In this document: one piece after another, positions 1-8,387 of the stretch
How the letters are laid out: every line of letters starts with the position of its first letter
Numbering within the stretch: position 1 is the first letter of the stretch
Origin: an uncultured Anaerotignum sp.
Lineage (GTDB): Bacteria > Bacillota > Clostridia > Lachnospirales > Anaerotignaceae
Assembly (NCBI GenBank): GCA_910578425.1
Contig: CAJTQX010000015.1
Span: 534 to 56,949 of the forward strand
Length of the DNA: 56,416 bases
Reading direction: 5' to 3'
The notes under the pieces: generated by a model
The model's database searches: none
The model's input: the letters and a program-made list of their open reading frames with translations, nothing else
Told to the model about the DNA's origin: nothing
Translations under genes and position numbers: made by a program

Positions 1-134
1 GGCAAATTTTGTTGGCTTTTTCGTTAAAAACTTTTGCCGTACCGCCTGCCTGGCGGTTCCGCCCGTATGGTGCGGCAATGCCGCGCTATATTGTACGCCT
101 GCGAATTTTTGCCTGAAATCCGACAAAATTATGC
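1..134. repeat. Imperfect palindromic intergenic element
   Basis: No gene is seen here. The two ends are roughly complementary: GGCAAATTTTGTTGG at 1-15 matches the reverse complement of the segment around 120-134. The middle (about 46-105) is rich in short GC hairpins such as CCGCC...GGCGG. This looks like a small palindromic repeat or MITE-like element, possibly cut by the window edge. The order of its parts resembles the element at 8040-8230 read on the other strand, but the match is loose. The rest of the stretch to 360 holds only a promoter-like site. Confidence 0.35.
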
Positions 135-270
135 TCGAAAATATGTATACATGACTTATGGCGATACTATCTAAGAATATGAAATATGGAGGAAACCCTC
201 AGCTTTTGGAAAAAATTGCATGAAAGCGGGAAAAAATTAAAAAAATCGAAAGGATTTTTTTATCGGGCTG

Positions 271-279
271 TGGTATGAT
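271..279 (+). promoter_or_regulatory. Extended -10 promoter for the SLH protein gene
   Basis: TGGTATGAT is an extended -10 element (TGn before TATGAT) about 80 bases before the start codon. No good -35 is seen. The same TGGTATGAT occurs before the gene at 4972. The inferred leader includes a T-rich stretch and a GGGGGTAGG ribosome binding site just before the ATG at 361. Confidence 0.4.
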
Positions 280-360
280 GGTAACAGGGAAAGGACGTCC
301 AGACTTGACGTCTTTTTGAAAGAAAGCGAAATCATTCATTATGAATGGGGGTAGGTTTTT

Positions 361-3027
361 ATGAAGAAATGGGTAGCATGGGTGATGGCGGCGAGCATGG
401 CAGCCGGCAGCATGGGCGTTACGGCGTATGGCTCGGTGTTTGCGGACATTGGTTCGGTGCCATGGCCCGGCGCGGCAACATTTATCGACCAGGCGGCGTC
501 TATGGGGCTGATGAACGGCTACAATGAAAACGGGAAGAAATACTGTAAGCCGAGAAACAACGTCAGCTACTGCGAGGCGGTACAGTTGATGTATTCCATT
601 ATGAAGGCGCACAGCAAGCAGGATGTAAGCGATACAGTCGTGACAAAGTGGAAGCCTGTCATGAGCGCGTACAACATCCCTTCGTGGGCGTATAACGCTG
701 TGGCGTATGGGCTGGAAAACAACATACTCGCAACGGAAGAACTGGGCAAGATGCGCAACGGCACAGGAAATGCCAACCGCGAGGATGTCGGCAGGATTTT
801 CGGCAAGGCTCTGTCAACGCTGGACGGCTACAAGCTGGTTAGCAATCCGTCCCTGAGCTACCGCGATGCAATGCAGGTTTCCAGTGATGCAAAGCCTTAT
901 CTGGAACTGCTGAATCGTTCCAAGCTGATGGTAGGGGATACAAACAATAATTTTAACCCGAAATCGAATATCAATCGTTCGGAGATGGCGGTGCTTTCCG
1001 TAAAAACGTACAACACGCTGACGCAGAACGGATCAGGCGGCACGCAGACGCCCGGTACGGTTGTTGGCACGGTTGTGAACAGCATGGTGCTGAGCAACGG
1101 CGATCTGTTCCTGAGCCTGCGGACAAACGCGGGGGCGGGGATGAATCTGTTTGGCGCCAAAAACACTTTGAAGCCTACTTATGACAACAAAACGATTGAA
1201 TTTACGGATATAGGCACTGGGGATACCGTTACGGCGGCATATACCGGTGACCAGTTGAAAAGCCTTATCGTAACCAACTCCAAGGCGGGCATCAAAAAGG
1301 ACGTTACATATGAGCTGTCGAAGATCACTTCCAGCAGAGTGACGATCAAAGACGGCAGCAAGGAAAAATACTACGATATCGACAGGAATGCGGATATTCG
1401 TCTGGAAGGCTCCCGTTCTACAACATCGAAGATTTCAGACGCGCTGAAAGACGCGAAATACAATGTCACGCTGACGCTGGACAAGGACGAATATGTAACA
1501 AAGCTGGACGCGGTAAAGAGCAGCGACAATCCGACAAAGGGGCTTCTGACAAAGCTGACAGATTCCAGGATCACCATTAAGAGCGGCAGCAAGAGCTATG
1601 AATACACGCTGGACGATGCTGTTACAATTAAGAAAAACGGCAGTAGTGTTGCATTCAGCAAACTGCAAAGGGATTACGATGACAATAATTATACTGTTTC
1701 CCTTAAGCTGAACAGCAAGGGACATGTAACGGATATCACTATCGAATCGGAAGAAGACGAAACACATGGTCAGCTTTATTTCCTGAATAGCCGGAGAATC
1801 GAAATCAAGGCAAATGGGGAAATCCATAAATACGATATTTACGATGATGACGTTGATGTTTATATTGACGGAAAGAGTAAACCACTGGATACGCTGAAAT
1901 CCAGTTTTAATGATGATGAAAAGGGATACACCATTGAACTGGAGGTAGACAAGTACGATTATGCAACGGTAATCCGCGCGACTTCCAAGAACGCAGAAAA
2001 TTCCGAGGGCACGCTGAAGAAAATCTCAAGCAGCGAGGTCCAGATTACAAACAATAAGAAGGATTATACCCACGAGTTGGCAAGCGACGTCAATGTAACA
2101 GTAGATGGTAAGAAAAGCAGTGTGGACAATCTGAAAAAGTATTATGATGAATACACCTACAATGTGAAGCTGGAATTTAACACAAAGAACAAAGTTTCCG
2201 AGATTGAGGCGGAAATTGATGAAGTCACAAAGGGTATTCTGAAAGATATTGACGACCGCAGTTCCGAGATCAAAGTAGAGGCGGGCGGCGTGAATTATGA
2301 TCTGGAATATTCCAGCAGCGTAAAAGTAACGCTGGAAGGTGATAACATTAGCCTGGATGATCTGGATGATGAACTGGATGGCAGGGATGATATCTATGTG
2401 GAACTGACATACAGCGGCAGCAAGGTTTCCAAAATCAAGGCTTCCTGGGATAGCAAAAGCGGAGATACTGTGAGGGGAACGGTTTACAGTATGGACGTGG
2501 ATGATGACGAGATCCGGATCCAGAATAATTCCGGCAAACCGACATACACGCTTTCCACCAGCAATATTGACGTAAGGCTGGACGGGAGCAGTTCCACATT
2601 TGTGAAGCTGGAACGCGCGTTTAATAATTTGAAAAGCTATGAGGTAATCGAGGTAACGCTGACGCTCAATTCCAGGGGCGATGTGACGAAAATTGTGGCG
2701 GATATCATAGATGAGGACGATGTGGATGACAGCAAGCCGAAGGCTGGTTATCTGCGCAATATCAGTACCAGCGGCAATGGCAGAATTACCATAGCGGAAA
2801 CAAAAAACAGTTCCAAGGAATATACCTGGAATCTGGAAGAGGATACGCAAATCGTCTTTGTGATTAACGACAGCATGACTTATGACAGGAATTATAAAAC
2901 CACATTGAGCGGGCTGGACATTTTCTGGGACGATTGCACCGATAACAACGATGAATGTTATATTGAACTGCGGACGAGCAGCAGCAATGGTGATGTAACA
3001 AGGGTTACAGTCAGAGATATGAGATGA
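361..3027 (+). CDS. SLH-domain surface protein with repeated beta-rich domains
   Basis: This is an 888-residue exported protein. Residues 1-24 form a signal peptide with an MKK start, a hydrophobic core and VTAYG near cleavage. About three S-layer homology repeats cover residues 28-220; these normally bind pyruvylated secondary cell-wall polymer. The rest is a series of roughly 75-residue repeats with the pattern G-x-L-x-x-I, then a strand, Y-x-L, D-V-x-V-x-x-D-G, a hydrophobic heptad and V-x-x-I. I count about seven between residues 245 and 880. They are rich in Asp, Lys and Ser and are probably beta-sandwich modules. There is no catalytic motif, so a structural S-layer or adhesive role is inferred. 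It converges on the NifX-like gene across a shared terminator. Confidence 0.85.
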   Translation: MKKWVAWVMAASMAAGSMGVTAYGSVFADIGSVPWPGAATFIDQAASMGLMNGYNENGKKYCKPRNNVSYCEAVQLMYSIMKAHSKQDVSDTVVTKWKPVMSAYNIPSWAYNAVAYGLENNILATEELGKMRNGTGNANREDVGRIFGKALSTLDGYKLVSNPSLSYRDAMQVSSDAKPYLELLNRSKLMVGDTNNNFNPKSNINRSEMAVLSVKTYNTLTQNGSGGTQTPGTVVGTVVNSMVLSNGDLFLSLRTNAGAGMNLFGAKNTLKPTYDNKTIEFTDIGTGDTVTAAYTGDQLKSLIVTNSKAGIKKDVTYELSKITSSRVTIKDGSKEKYYDIDRNADIRLEGSRSTTSKISDALKDAKYNVTLTLDKDEYVTKLDAVKSSDNPTKGLLTKLTDSRITIKSGSKSYEYTLDDAVTIKKNGSSVAFSKLQRDYDDNNYTVSLKLNSKGHVTDITIESEEDETHGQLYFLNSRRIEIKANGEIHKYDIYDDDVDVYIDGKSKPLDTLKSSFNDDEKGYTIELEVDKYDYATVIRATSKNAENSEGTLKKISSSEVQITNNKKDYTHELASDVNVTVDGKKSSVDNLKKYYDEYTYNVKLEFNTKNKVSEIEAEIDEVTKGILKDIDDRSSEIKVEAGGVNYDLEYSSSVKVTLEGDNISLDDLDDELDGRDDIYVELTYSGSKVSKIKASWDSKSGDTVRGTVYSMDVDDDEIRIQNNSGKPTYTLSTSNIDVRLDGSSSTFVKLERAFNNLKSYEVIEVTLTLNSRGDVTKIVADIIDEDDVDDSKPKAGYLRNISTSGNGRITIAETKNSSKEYTWNLEEDTQIVFVINDSMTYDRNYKTTLSGLDIFWDDCTDNNDECYIELRTSSSNGDVTRVTVRDMR

Positions 3028-3069
3028 GTGTTTTCCACCGGAAAACGTAAAAAGGCTTTTGCAGGGAAG

Positions 3070-3106
3070 AAAAGAGCTGAAAAACATGGTTTTTCAGCTC
3101 TTTTTG
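3070..3106. terminator. Bidirectional terminator
   Basis: A 14-bp stem with arms AAAGAGCTGAAAAA and TTTTTCAGCTCTTT around a short loop is flanked by A and T runs on both sides. It sits between the convergent SLH gene and the NifX-like gene and can serve both. Confidence 0.85.
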
Positions 3107-3114
3107 TGTGGAGT

Positions 3115-3519
3115 TTAGTGGCAGTGCCCGCCGCAGTGGTGGTCGTCATGCTCGCCGCAGTTTTCATGGTCGTGGTCATGGTGGTGGCTGCATTCGATGC
3201 CTGGATTGAACGCCAGCGTGCCTTTCAGGTATTCCGCAACACATGCGTCTGCATCACCGCTTACGCCGCCGAACAGCTCAATCTGTTTTTCCGCCAGCGC
3301 GGCTTTCGCGCCGCCGCCGATGCCGCCGCAGATTACGGCTGATACGCCGTTCAGCAGCAGGAAATCAGCCAAAAGACCATGGCCGCTGCCATTGGTCGGC
3401 AGAACCTCCGTAGCTGTAACAGCACCGTCCTCAATGGTATATACCTTAAATTCGGACGTATGCCCAAAATGCTGGAACACCTGCCCGTTTTCATACGTTA
3501 CCGCGATTTTTTTCTTCAT
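3115..3519 (-). CDS. NifB/NifX-family iron-molybdenum cofactor-binding-like protein
   Basis: This 134-residue protein starts MKKKIAVTYENGQVFQHFG and matches the dinitrogenase iron-molybdenum cofactor-binding fold (NifX/NafY, MTH1175-like). It carries the typical G-H-G-L-L-A-D and V-I-C-G-G-I-G-G-G-A segments. The C-terminal tail (about residues 108-134) is very rich in His with some Cys, suggesting metal binding. It is the last gene of a minus-strand operon, 15 bases after the Mrp ATPase. An AGGAGG site lies 8 bases before the ATG. No nitrogenase genes are in view, so a general role in metal-cluster handling is inferred. Confidence 0.85.
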   Translation of the reverse strand: MKKKIAVTYENGQVFQHFGHTSEFKVYTIEDGAVTATEVLPTNGSGHGLLADFLLLNGVSAVICGGIGGGAKAALAEKQIELFGGVSGDADACVAEYLKGTLAFNPGIECSHHHDHDHENCGEHDDHHCGGHCH

Positions 3520-3534
3520 GCAAAACCCCTCCTG

Positions 3535-4359
3535 TCAAATTTTTTCCAAAAACGAAATCATCGGGTCGAGCCATTCACCCTGTAAATCCTCTGTTTCGCC
3601 TCTGTCGCTTCTTGCGGCAACTGCCGGATCAATCGGCAGGCGGCAGACCACAGGGATATTATGCTTTGCGGCAATTTCCTCAATATGGCTTTCGCCGAAG
3701 ATATTGTGTGTTTTTCCACAGTCCGGACAGACAAAATAGGAAAGATTTTCCACAATACCCAGTATGGGTACGTTCATCATCTCTGCCATTTTAACCGCCT
3801 TATCTACAATCATACCGACAAGCTCCTGCGGGGAGGTGACGATAATGATGCCGTCCATCGCGATAGACTGGAATACCGTCAGGGGAACATCGCCTGTTCC
3901 GGGGGGCATATCAATAAACATAAAATCCACATCACCCCAAACAACGTCCTTCCAGAACTGCTTCACTGTTTCTGCAATAATGGGACCGCGCCAAACCACA
4001 GGGTCGGTATCATTATCCAAAAGCAGATTTACGGACATAATTTCGATGCCTGTTTTTGTTTCGCAGGGAAGCATACCCAGCTTGTTGCCGTAGGCTTTTT
4101 CTTTGATGCCAAAAGCCCTGGGTATGGAAGGGCCTGTGATATCCGCATCCAAAACGGCTGTTTTGTAACCTTTGCGGTTTGCCAGTACGGCCAGAGAGGA
4201 GGTTACCATAGATTTCCCCACGCCGCCCTTACCGCTGACGACCGCAATTACTTTTTTGATTTTGCTGTGTTCATTCGGCGGCACAAGGAAATCCGCCGGC
4301 TTGCGGCTGCTGCAATTCGAGGAGCAGCTCCCGCAGTCATGAGAACAATTTTCACTCAT
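3535..4359 (-). CDS. Mrp/NBP35-family iron-sulfur carrier ATPase
   Basis: This 274-residue P-loop ATPase is of the Mrp/ApbC/NBP35 type, cytosolic carriers that load Fe-S clusters onto target proteins. The deviant Walker A motif GKGGVGKS lies at about residues 44-51. DADITGPS, MPPGTGD and a late CPDCG pair (the CxxC cluster-binding motif) are also present. The N-terminus carries an extra Cys cluster (C-x3-C-x2-C-x3-C within the first 20 residues), as in NBP35-like proteins. An ATG three codons earlier directly abuts the AGGAG site, so the ATG at 4359 with 9-base spacing is preferred. It is co-directional with DUF134 and NifX-like genes. Confidence 0.9.
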   Translation of the reverse strand: MSENCSHDCGSCSSNCSSRKPADFLVPPNEHSKIKKVIAVVSGKGGVGKSMVTSSLAVLANRKGYKTAVLDADITGPSIPRAFGIKEKAYGNKLGMLPCETKTGIEIMSVNLLLDNDTDPVVWRGPIIAETVKQFWKDVVWGDVDFMFIDMPPGTGDVPLTVFQSIAMDGIIIVTSPQELVGMIVDKAVKMAEMMNVPILGIVENLSYFVCPDCGKTHNIFGESHIEEIAAKHNIPVVCRLPIDPAVAARSDRGETEDLQGEWLDPMISFLEKI

Positions 4360-4384
4360 TCGATTCATCTCCTGTTATTGTACC

Positions 4385-4425
4385 TTCGGCTGAAAAAGCG
4401 TGTATCCCCTTGTCAGTCGAAGGTA
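4385..4425. repeat. 41-bp hairpin repeat, copy A
   Basis: Arms TTCGGCTGA and TCAGTCGAA form a hairpin that overlaps the last codons of the DUF134 gene and the gap before mrp. A near-identical 41-bp segment (37 of 41 bases) occurs at 54419-54459, where the stem is also kept. The two copies swap a G-T pair for a T-G pair in the stem. Confidence 0.6.
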
Positions 4426-4775
4426 TGTTCTGTTTTTTTGCAACAGGCTGCCCGGCATTTTCTGGCGCAGCCGGGGCCTTTTTCCCGACAAAGGTTGTAG
4501 TCGCCGCCTTCAATCCAGAGAGCTTTGCCGTTGACAAGTACGTCCGCCAGTTTTTTGCGCGCATCGTTATAGATTCCCTGCACCGTCGTGCGGGCAATGC
4601 CCATCTGGCTGGCGCATTCCTCCTGCGTGTAGCCCGCCAGATCAATCAGGCGTATGGCTTCGTATTCTTCTATCCGCATGACGATTTTTTCCCGGCAGAC
4701 GTTTTCCCCGATTGGGGCAAAGCTGTTGTTTTGCGGCATCGCGCAGACCCTTCTGCATTTTCTTGGCCTTGCCAT
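4413..4775 (-). CDS. DUF134 family DNA-binding protein
   Basis: This 120-residue protein starting MARPRKCRRVC belongs to the DUF134 family of small predicted regulators with a sigma70-region-4-like helix-turn-helix. The helix-turn-helix is visible as I-D-L-A-G-Y-T-Q-E-E-C-A-S-Q-M-G-I-A-R. A second Cys cluster near the C-terminus could bind metal. The start at 4775 has a GGAGG site 7 bases upstream; an ATG eight codons further out lies before that site and is rejected. It heads the operon with mrp and the NifX-like gene. Cys-rich DUF134 proteins are often found beside such genes, so metal-responsive control is inferred. Confidence 0.85.
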   Translation of the reverse strand: MARPRKCRRVCAMPQNNSFAPIGENVCREKIVMRIEEYEAIRLIDLAGYTQEECASQMGIARTTVQGIYNDARKKLADVLVNGKALWIEGGDYNLCREKGPGCARKCRAACCKKTEHTFD

Positions 4776-4908
4776 AAAATAGCCTCCAGTTTCTGACATA
4801 TGTTGCTAACTCTTAGTATACGCCGATTGGCGGAGATGTCAAGGGCGGGAGAGAAAAAAGATGGATATGGCGTTTTCTTACAGATTTCTTACAATGTAGG
4901 TAGTTTTG

Positions 4909-4937
4909 TTGCGGGCTTGCGGCAGTTCTGGTATGAT
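4909..4937 (+). promoter_or_regulatory. Promoter of the gene at 4972
   Basis: TTGCGG, 17 bases, then TATGAT with an upstream TGG (extended -10). The transcript would start about 30 bases before the GTG start codon. Confidence 0.6.
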
Positions 4938-4971
4938 GGTATTAACAGGGAATGGAAGGGAGGAAAGGCAT

Positions 4972-5478
4972 GTGAAATGGAATTGGCGGAGAATGATTGT
5001 ACCATTTGTATTTTGCACAATGACAGCTTTTACTGTTGGGACAGCGGTATGGCGGCAGGGCAGGAGTGTCGCGGATTTGATGGGGATTTCCGGCAGGGAG
5101 GAAATCAGGGACATAGGCATATTGAAATTGGAAGCCGGTACACTGGATTCTGTTTCTTTTTACCGGAATGACCCGATGCTCGCAAAAGAGGTGGCGGAGG
5201 AATTGGAAAATTTGGAATGCCATTATCACTATTCCGCCAAAGATGCCAGCGGGAATGTGATTACATATCCTCATAATGGACTGCCGAGGTATGAACTGTG
5301 GTTTTACGGCGCGGAAAACGGGAAGGCATGGGAGGCGGACGAAATCAGTGTCTTTGGGGACGGGAGGATTTTTCTTGACGGAAAATGCTATTATTTGAAA
5401 GAGGGATATCCCGCCGACAGCATTACAGGGCGTTTGGAAAGGATCATGCAGGAGTTTCCGGAAAGTATTGCAAATTGA
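4972..5478 (+). CDS. Small membrane-anchored protein of unknown function
   Basis: I do not recognise a family for this 168-residue protein. The GTG at 4972 is chosen because GGGAGG lies 8 bases upstream and a promoter lies just before it; an upstream ATG would fall inside the promoter. Residues 8-25 form one hydrophobic segment after a basic W-R-R, either a signal anchor or an uncleaved signal. The remainder is a compact soluble domain with many aromatic and acidic residues, presumably extracellular. It stands alone between the divergent DUF134 gene and the convergent MgtC-like gene. Confidence 0.6.
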   Translation: MKWNWRRMIVPFVFCTMTAFTVGTAVWRQGRSVADLMGISGREEIRDIGILKLEAGTLDSVSFYRNDPMLAKEVAEELENLECHYHYSAKDASGNVITYPHNGLPRYELWFYGAENGKAWEADEISVFGDGRIFLDGKCYYLKEGYPADSITGRLERIMQEFPESIAN

Positions 5479-5529
5479 TATTTTGTTTTATTGTAAAGTT
5501 GCCGCCGATAAAATATGGGCAAAACGTTT

Positions 5530-5610
5530 GTTTTGCCCCATGAAAGTTTAGGGTCAAGCCCTTTCCAAAGGGCTTGCGGGAGATTGAGGGCGGAGCCCTC
5601 ATAGTCTTTT
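5530..5610 (+). repeat. Hairpin-chain repeat, plus orientation
   Basis: GGGTCAAG is followed by a stem at 5555-5576 (CAAGCCCTT / AAGGGCTTG), then a second stem at 5585-5601 (TGAGGGC / GCCCTCA) and AGTCTTTT. It lies between two convergent genes and ends in a T run, so it may also terminate transcription. It belongs to the dispersed family described in the findings. Confidence 0.75.
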
Positions 5611-5614
5611 TACA

Positions 5615-6298
5615 TCACAGCCGGAAATTTTTGACAGAAGGGTCATTTGCAAAAATTCCAGCCAGATCCGTACAGGTGATGGCGTTCGCCCGACTGACGT
5701 TCAGCGTCACTGTGACAGTATCGTCCGAATTTTTTTCCATCTGTATGTGGTGAATGACAATGTTCCGCATGGCAAGCTGGCTTTTCAGAAGTTCCAGTCC
5801 ATTCGGGACATTCTGGTAGGTAATGGAAAAAATTTCATGTATCGGGCCGTCCAGCTTTTTCAGCGGTCCATAGGAAAGCAGCTGTACGATGAGAATCAGC
5901 AGCGTGGCGAATATGCCGACCGGATACATGCCCGCGCCAATCGCCAGCCCGATGCCTGCTACAGACCATAATCCCGCTGCTGTTGTCAGCCCTTTTACAG
6001 AAACATCGCGCGTGAAAATGACGCCTGCACCAAGGAAGGAAATGCCTGTAATGACGTTTGCGGCGATACGCGAAGCATCGACACGCATCCCCGGCTGGTC
6101 GATGATATCGGGGAACCCGTATTTTGATACAATCATCAAGAGGGCAGAGCCCAGCGCGACAATGATATGCGTGCGCAGACCGGCCTCTTTGCGGCGGCGG
6201 CTGCGTTCATAGCCGATAAAGCCGCCGCAGACGCTGGCAATGACGATGCGCAGAAGATATTCAAGATTTTCCATGATAAATACCCAAGTTCCGTCCAT
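5615..6298 (-). CDS. MgtC/SapB family membrane protein
   Basis: This 227-residue protein has an N-terminal MgtC membrane domain of four to five helices (about residues 8-145). It carries the family signature G-F-I-G-Y-E-R, R-K-E-A-G-L-R-T-H and G-S-A-L-L-M. A cytoplasmic ACT-like C-terminal domain (about 150-227) follows. Relatives affect Mg2+ homeostasis and the F-ATPase in pathogens; in Clostridia the role is unknown. The start MDGTWVF has an AAGGA site about 9 bases upstream; MENLEYL eight codons later is a possible alternative. Confidence 0.85.
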   Translation of the reverse strand: MDGTWVFIMENLEYLLRIVIASVCGGFIGYERSRRRKEAGLRTHIIVALGSALLMIVSKYGFPDIIDQPGMRVDASRIAANVITGISFLGAGVIFTRDVSVKGLTTAAGLWSVAGIGLAIGAGMYPVGIFATLLILIVQLLSYGPLKKLDGPIHEIFSITYQNVPNGLELLKSQLAMRNIVIHHIQMEKNSDDTVTVTLNVSRANAITCTDLAGIFANDPSVKNFRL

Positions 6299-6420
6299 GT
6301 TGATGATTCCTTTCTGAAATATAATGGAAAAGCGGAAGGGGGACGCCCTGCCGTTTGCTTTCATTATATCAGAAATTTATAAAAAAGCAACGCTTACCGG
6401 ACGGATGATAGGAAGGGTAT

Positions 6421-7085
6421 GGGGCATAGCCCCAAACCCCACTTCTTTATCTAAGAGAAAGAAGCAAAGAGTATTTGCGAAACTACGTTTCGCAAAGGAG
6501 CAGAGGAAAGGTAAAAATATAATAAGGACAGAGAGTAAAACCAGAAGATTTTCCGACGCACGAAAGTGCGGCGGCGGAGGGGTCAAGGGATGGAGTCCCT
6601 TGCAGGGGATTGGGGACAGGGTCCCCAAGGTTTTGAGGTCTTTATATGGGGCGTTGCCCCAAACTCCACTTCTTTCTCTAAAAGAAAGAAGCAAAGAGTA
6701 TTTGCGAAACTACGTTTCGCAGAGGAGTGGAGGAAAGGCAAAAATATAATAAGGACAGAGAGTAAAACCAGAATGATTTTCCGACGCACGAAAATGCGGC
6801 GGCGGACGGGTCAAGGGACGGAGTCCCTTGCAGGGGATTGGGGACAGAGTCCTCAAGGTCTTGCTGTCTTTATATGGTGCATACCCCAAACCCCACTTCT
6901 TTTCTCTAAGAGAAAGAAGCAAAGAGTATTTGCGAAACTACGTTTCGCGGAGGGGCAGAGGAAAGGTAAAAAAATAAGGACAGAGAGTAAAACCAGAATG
7001 ATTTTCCGCCGCACGAAAGAGCGGCGGCAGACGGGTCAAGGGACGGAGTCCCTTGCAGGGGAGTTGGGGACAGAGTCCCCAAGGT
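6421..7085 (+). repeat. Tandem array of three ~228-bp hairpin-chain units
   Basis: Units begin at 6421, 6648 and 6876, so the period is 227-228 bases; the last copy ends near 7085. Each unit strings together about six short hairpins: GGGGC/GCCCC, CTTCTTT/AAGAAAG, TTTGCGAAAC/GTTTCGCAAA, CGCACGAAAGTGCG, CAAGGGA/TCCCTTG and TTGGGGAC/GTCCCCAA, ending in AAGGT(C/T)TT. Identity between units is about 90%. The last two hairpins match the dispersed family elsewhere in the window. Short reading frames cross the array but have no ribosome binding sites. The 6299-6420 leader before the array holds no gene. Confidence 0.9.
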
Positions 7086-7088
7086 CTT

Positions 7089-7138
7089 AAAAAAACCAGA
7101 CACAGGAATTTATTTCCCTGTATCTGGTTTTTGTTTTT
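7089..7138. terminator. Terminator of uppP
   Basis: AAAAACCAGA(C/T)ACAGG pairs with CCTGTATCTGGTTTTT around an AT-rich loop. T runs follow on both strands, and the uppP stop codon abuts it. Confidence 0.85.
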
Positions 7139-7934
7139 ACTGTACGATTACATGCAGAACGAACTGGTCTAAAATCAATACGGCACCAAGTATGAATACA
7201 TATACGGAAAACCATTTCAACCGTCCTTTTTTGATGATATCCACCATAAAGCGGATGGCAAAATAACCCGAAACGGCAGCAACGATGAAACCAACTGCCA
7301 TCGGCACTGCGCCAACAGATTCTGCCAGCGCGACCTCGCCTGTTATCATATCCTTGATTGTCAGCGTCATCGCGCCCAGTATTGCGGGAATGGAAAGCAG
7401 GAAGGAAAACCTTGCGGCGTTTTCTTTATCCAGACCGCGGCTGAGGCAGGTGCTGATGGTCATGCCGGAGCGGGACACAGCGGGCAGTATTGCCACGCCC
7501 TGCATCGTGCCGACAAGGAGCGCGTCAAATATGGACATATTTCGGATTTTTTTCCGCCCGCTGCGGCGGGTGTCGGCGTAGAGCAGGATAAGCCCTGTGA
7601 AAACGAAGTTGAACCCGATGAATTTTCCTTTGCCGAAAATGGCGTCAAAGGTATCGTTAAACAGGAGGGCAATGATAACGGTCGGGATTGTGCCCGCGAT
7701 CAGCAGGGCGGTCGTCCGTTGAAACGGGCGGCGTATCAAAGCCCAGATATCCCGCCAGTAATAAACGAACACCGCGATAAGCGTTGCCATATGCAGGAGT
7801 ATGGAAAACGCCTGCGTTGCTTCTTCAATGCCAAACAGGTTCTGGAACAGTACCAGATGCCCGGAGCTGCTGACCGGCAGGAATTCCGTCAGCCCCTGTA
7901 TAAGACCTAATATGATTGCTTCTGAGATTTTCAT
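7137..7934 (-). CDS. uppP: Undecaprenyl-diphosphate phosphatase
   Basis: This 265-residue integral membrane enzyme recycles undecaprenyl diphosphate, the lipid carrier for peptidoglycan and other wall polymers. BacA/UppP motifs are clear: G-L-T-E-F-L-P-V-S-S-S-G-H near residue 15 and P-A-V-S-R-S-G-M-T near 160. About eight hydrophobic helices are spread over the full family length. GGAGG lies 9 bases before the ATG at 7934. It is monocistronic, with its own terminator. Family members give low-level bacitracin resistance when abundant. Confidence 0.95.
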   Translation of the reverse strand: MKISEAIILGLIQGLTEFLPVSSSGHLVLFQNLFGIEEATQAFSILLHMATLIAVFVYYWRDIWALIRRPFQRTTALLIAGTIPTVIIALLFNDTFDAIFGKGKFIGFNFVFTGLILLYADTRRSGRKKIRNMSIFDALLVGTMQGVAILPAVSRSGMTISTCLSRGLDKENAARFSFLLSIPAILGAMTLTIKDMITGEVALAESVGAVPMAVGFIVAAVSGYFAIRFMVDIIKKGRLKWFSVYVFILGAVLILDQFVLHVIVQ

Positions 7935-8039
7935 TTGAACGATCCTCCGAATTTTTCCGCGAAAGCGGCACAGCACATATGTATATGCAACAGTATATTT
8001 CCCTGTACGTTCCGGCAGAACAGGAACGTAAAACTCTTA

Positions 8040-8230
8040 GAACTTATCCATAAATAAGATACGTGCAGATTGCGCAGTCAGATTTTTCGGCAGGCAAGGA
8101 GCTTTTTTGCAGACGTACCGAGTGGTACGGCAAGGAAAAGCGACAAAGACTGCCGGAAAAGATGAAGCAAGACGTGCGTAGACAATTTACGGACAGGTTC
8201 TTATTATCCTACCACAGGTGGACGCTGTAT
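8040..8230. repeat. Probable dispersed structured element
   Basis: The 453 bases between uppP and folD hold no convincing gene. This part contains a GTACC-GAGT-GGTAC hairpin at about 8117-8130 and two related stretches (TTTTTCGGCAGGCAAGG and AGACTGCCGGAAAAG), which together could fold. The order of parts resembles the element at 1-134 on the opposite strand. A 62-codon frame here lacks a ribosome binding site and is not called. Confidence 0.3.
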
Positions 8231-8278
8231 GTCTATACCTGCATAGGTTAATATTGCTTTAAGTTTTTGGGGTGTTTT

Positions 8279-8322
8279 GGAAAAAGGCTGTCAAAAATCT
8301 GACGGACAGTTTTTTGACAGCC
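8279..8322 (-). terminator. Terminator of the fhs-folD operon
   Basis: On the minus strand GGCTGTCAAAAA pairs with TTTTTGACAGCC and is followed by TTTTT. It lies about 65 bases after the folD stop codon. Confidence 0.8.
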
Positions 8323-8387
8323 TGAGAATCTCGGTATTTTGGTATCTATCTATTTTCGGTATTTTTTGAAGGCCGCGCAAAAGGCTC

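Noticed and set aside
2026..3087. 353-codon minus-strand frame opposite the SLH gene
   Set aside because: Antisense shadow created by the repeated Asp/Lys codons of the SLH protein.
6421..7085. Possible CRISPR array
   Set aside because: Units are about 228 bp and nearly identical throughout; there are no short repeats with unique spacers and no cas genes.
6566..7090. 174-codon frame through the tandem repeat array
   Set aside because: It follows the repeat period, lacks a ribosome binding site and a family, and the same frame is broken in the single copies elsewhere.
8063..8251. 62-codon frame between uppP and folD
   Set aside because: No ribosome binding site, composition like the surrounding hairpin element, and no known family.
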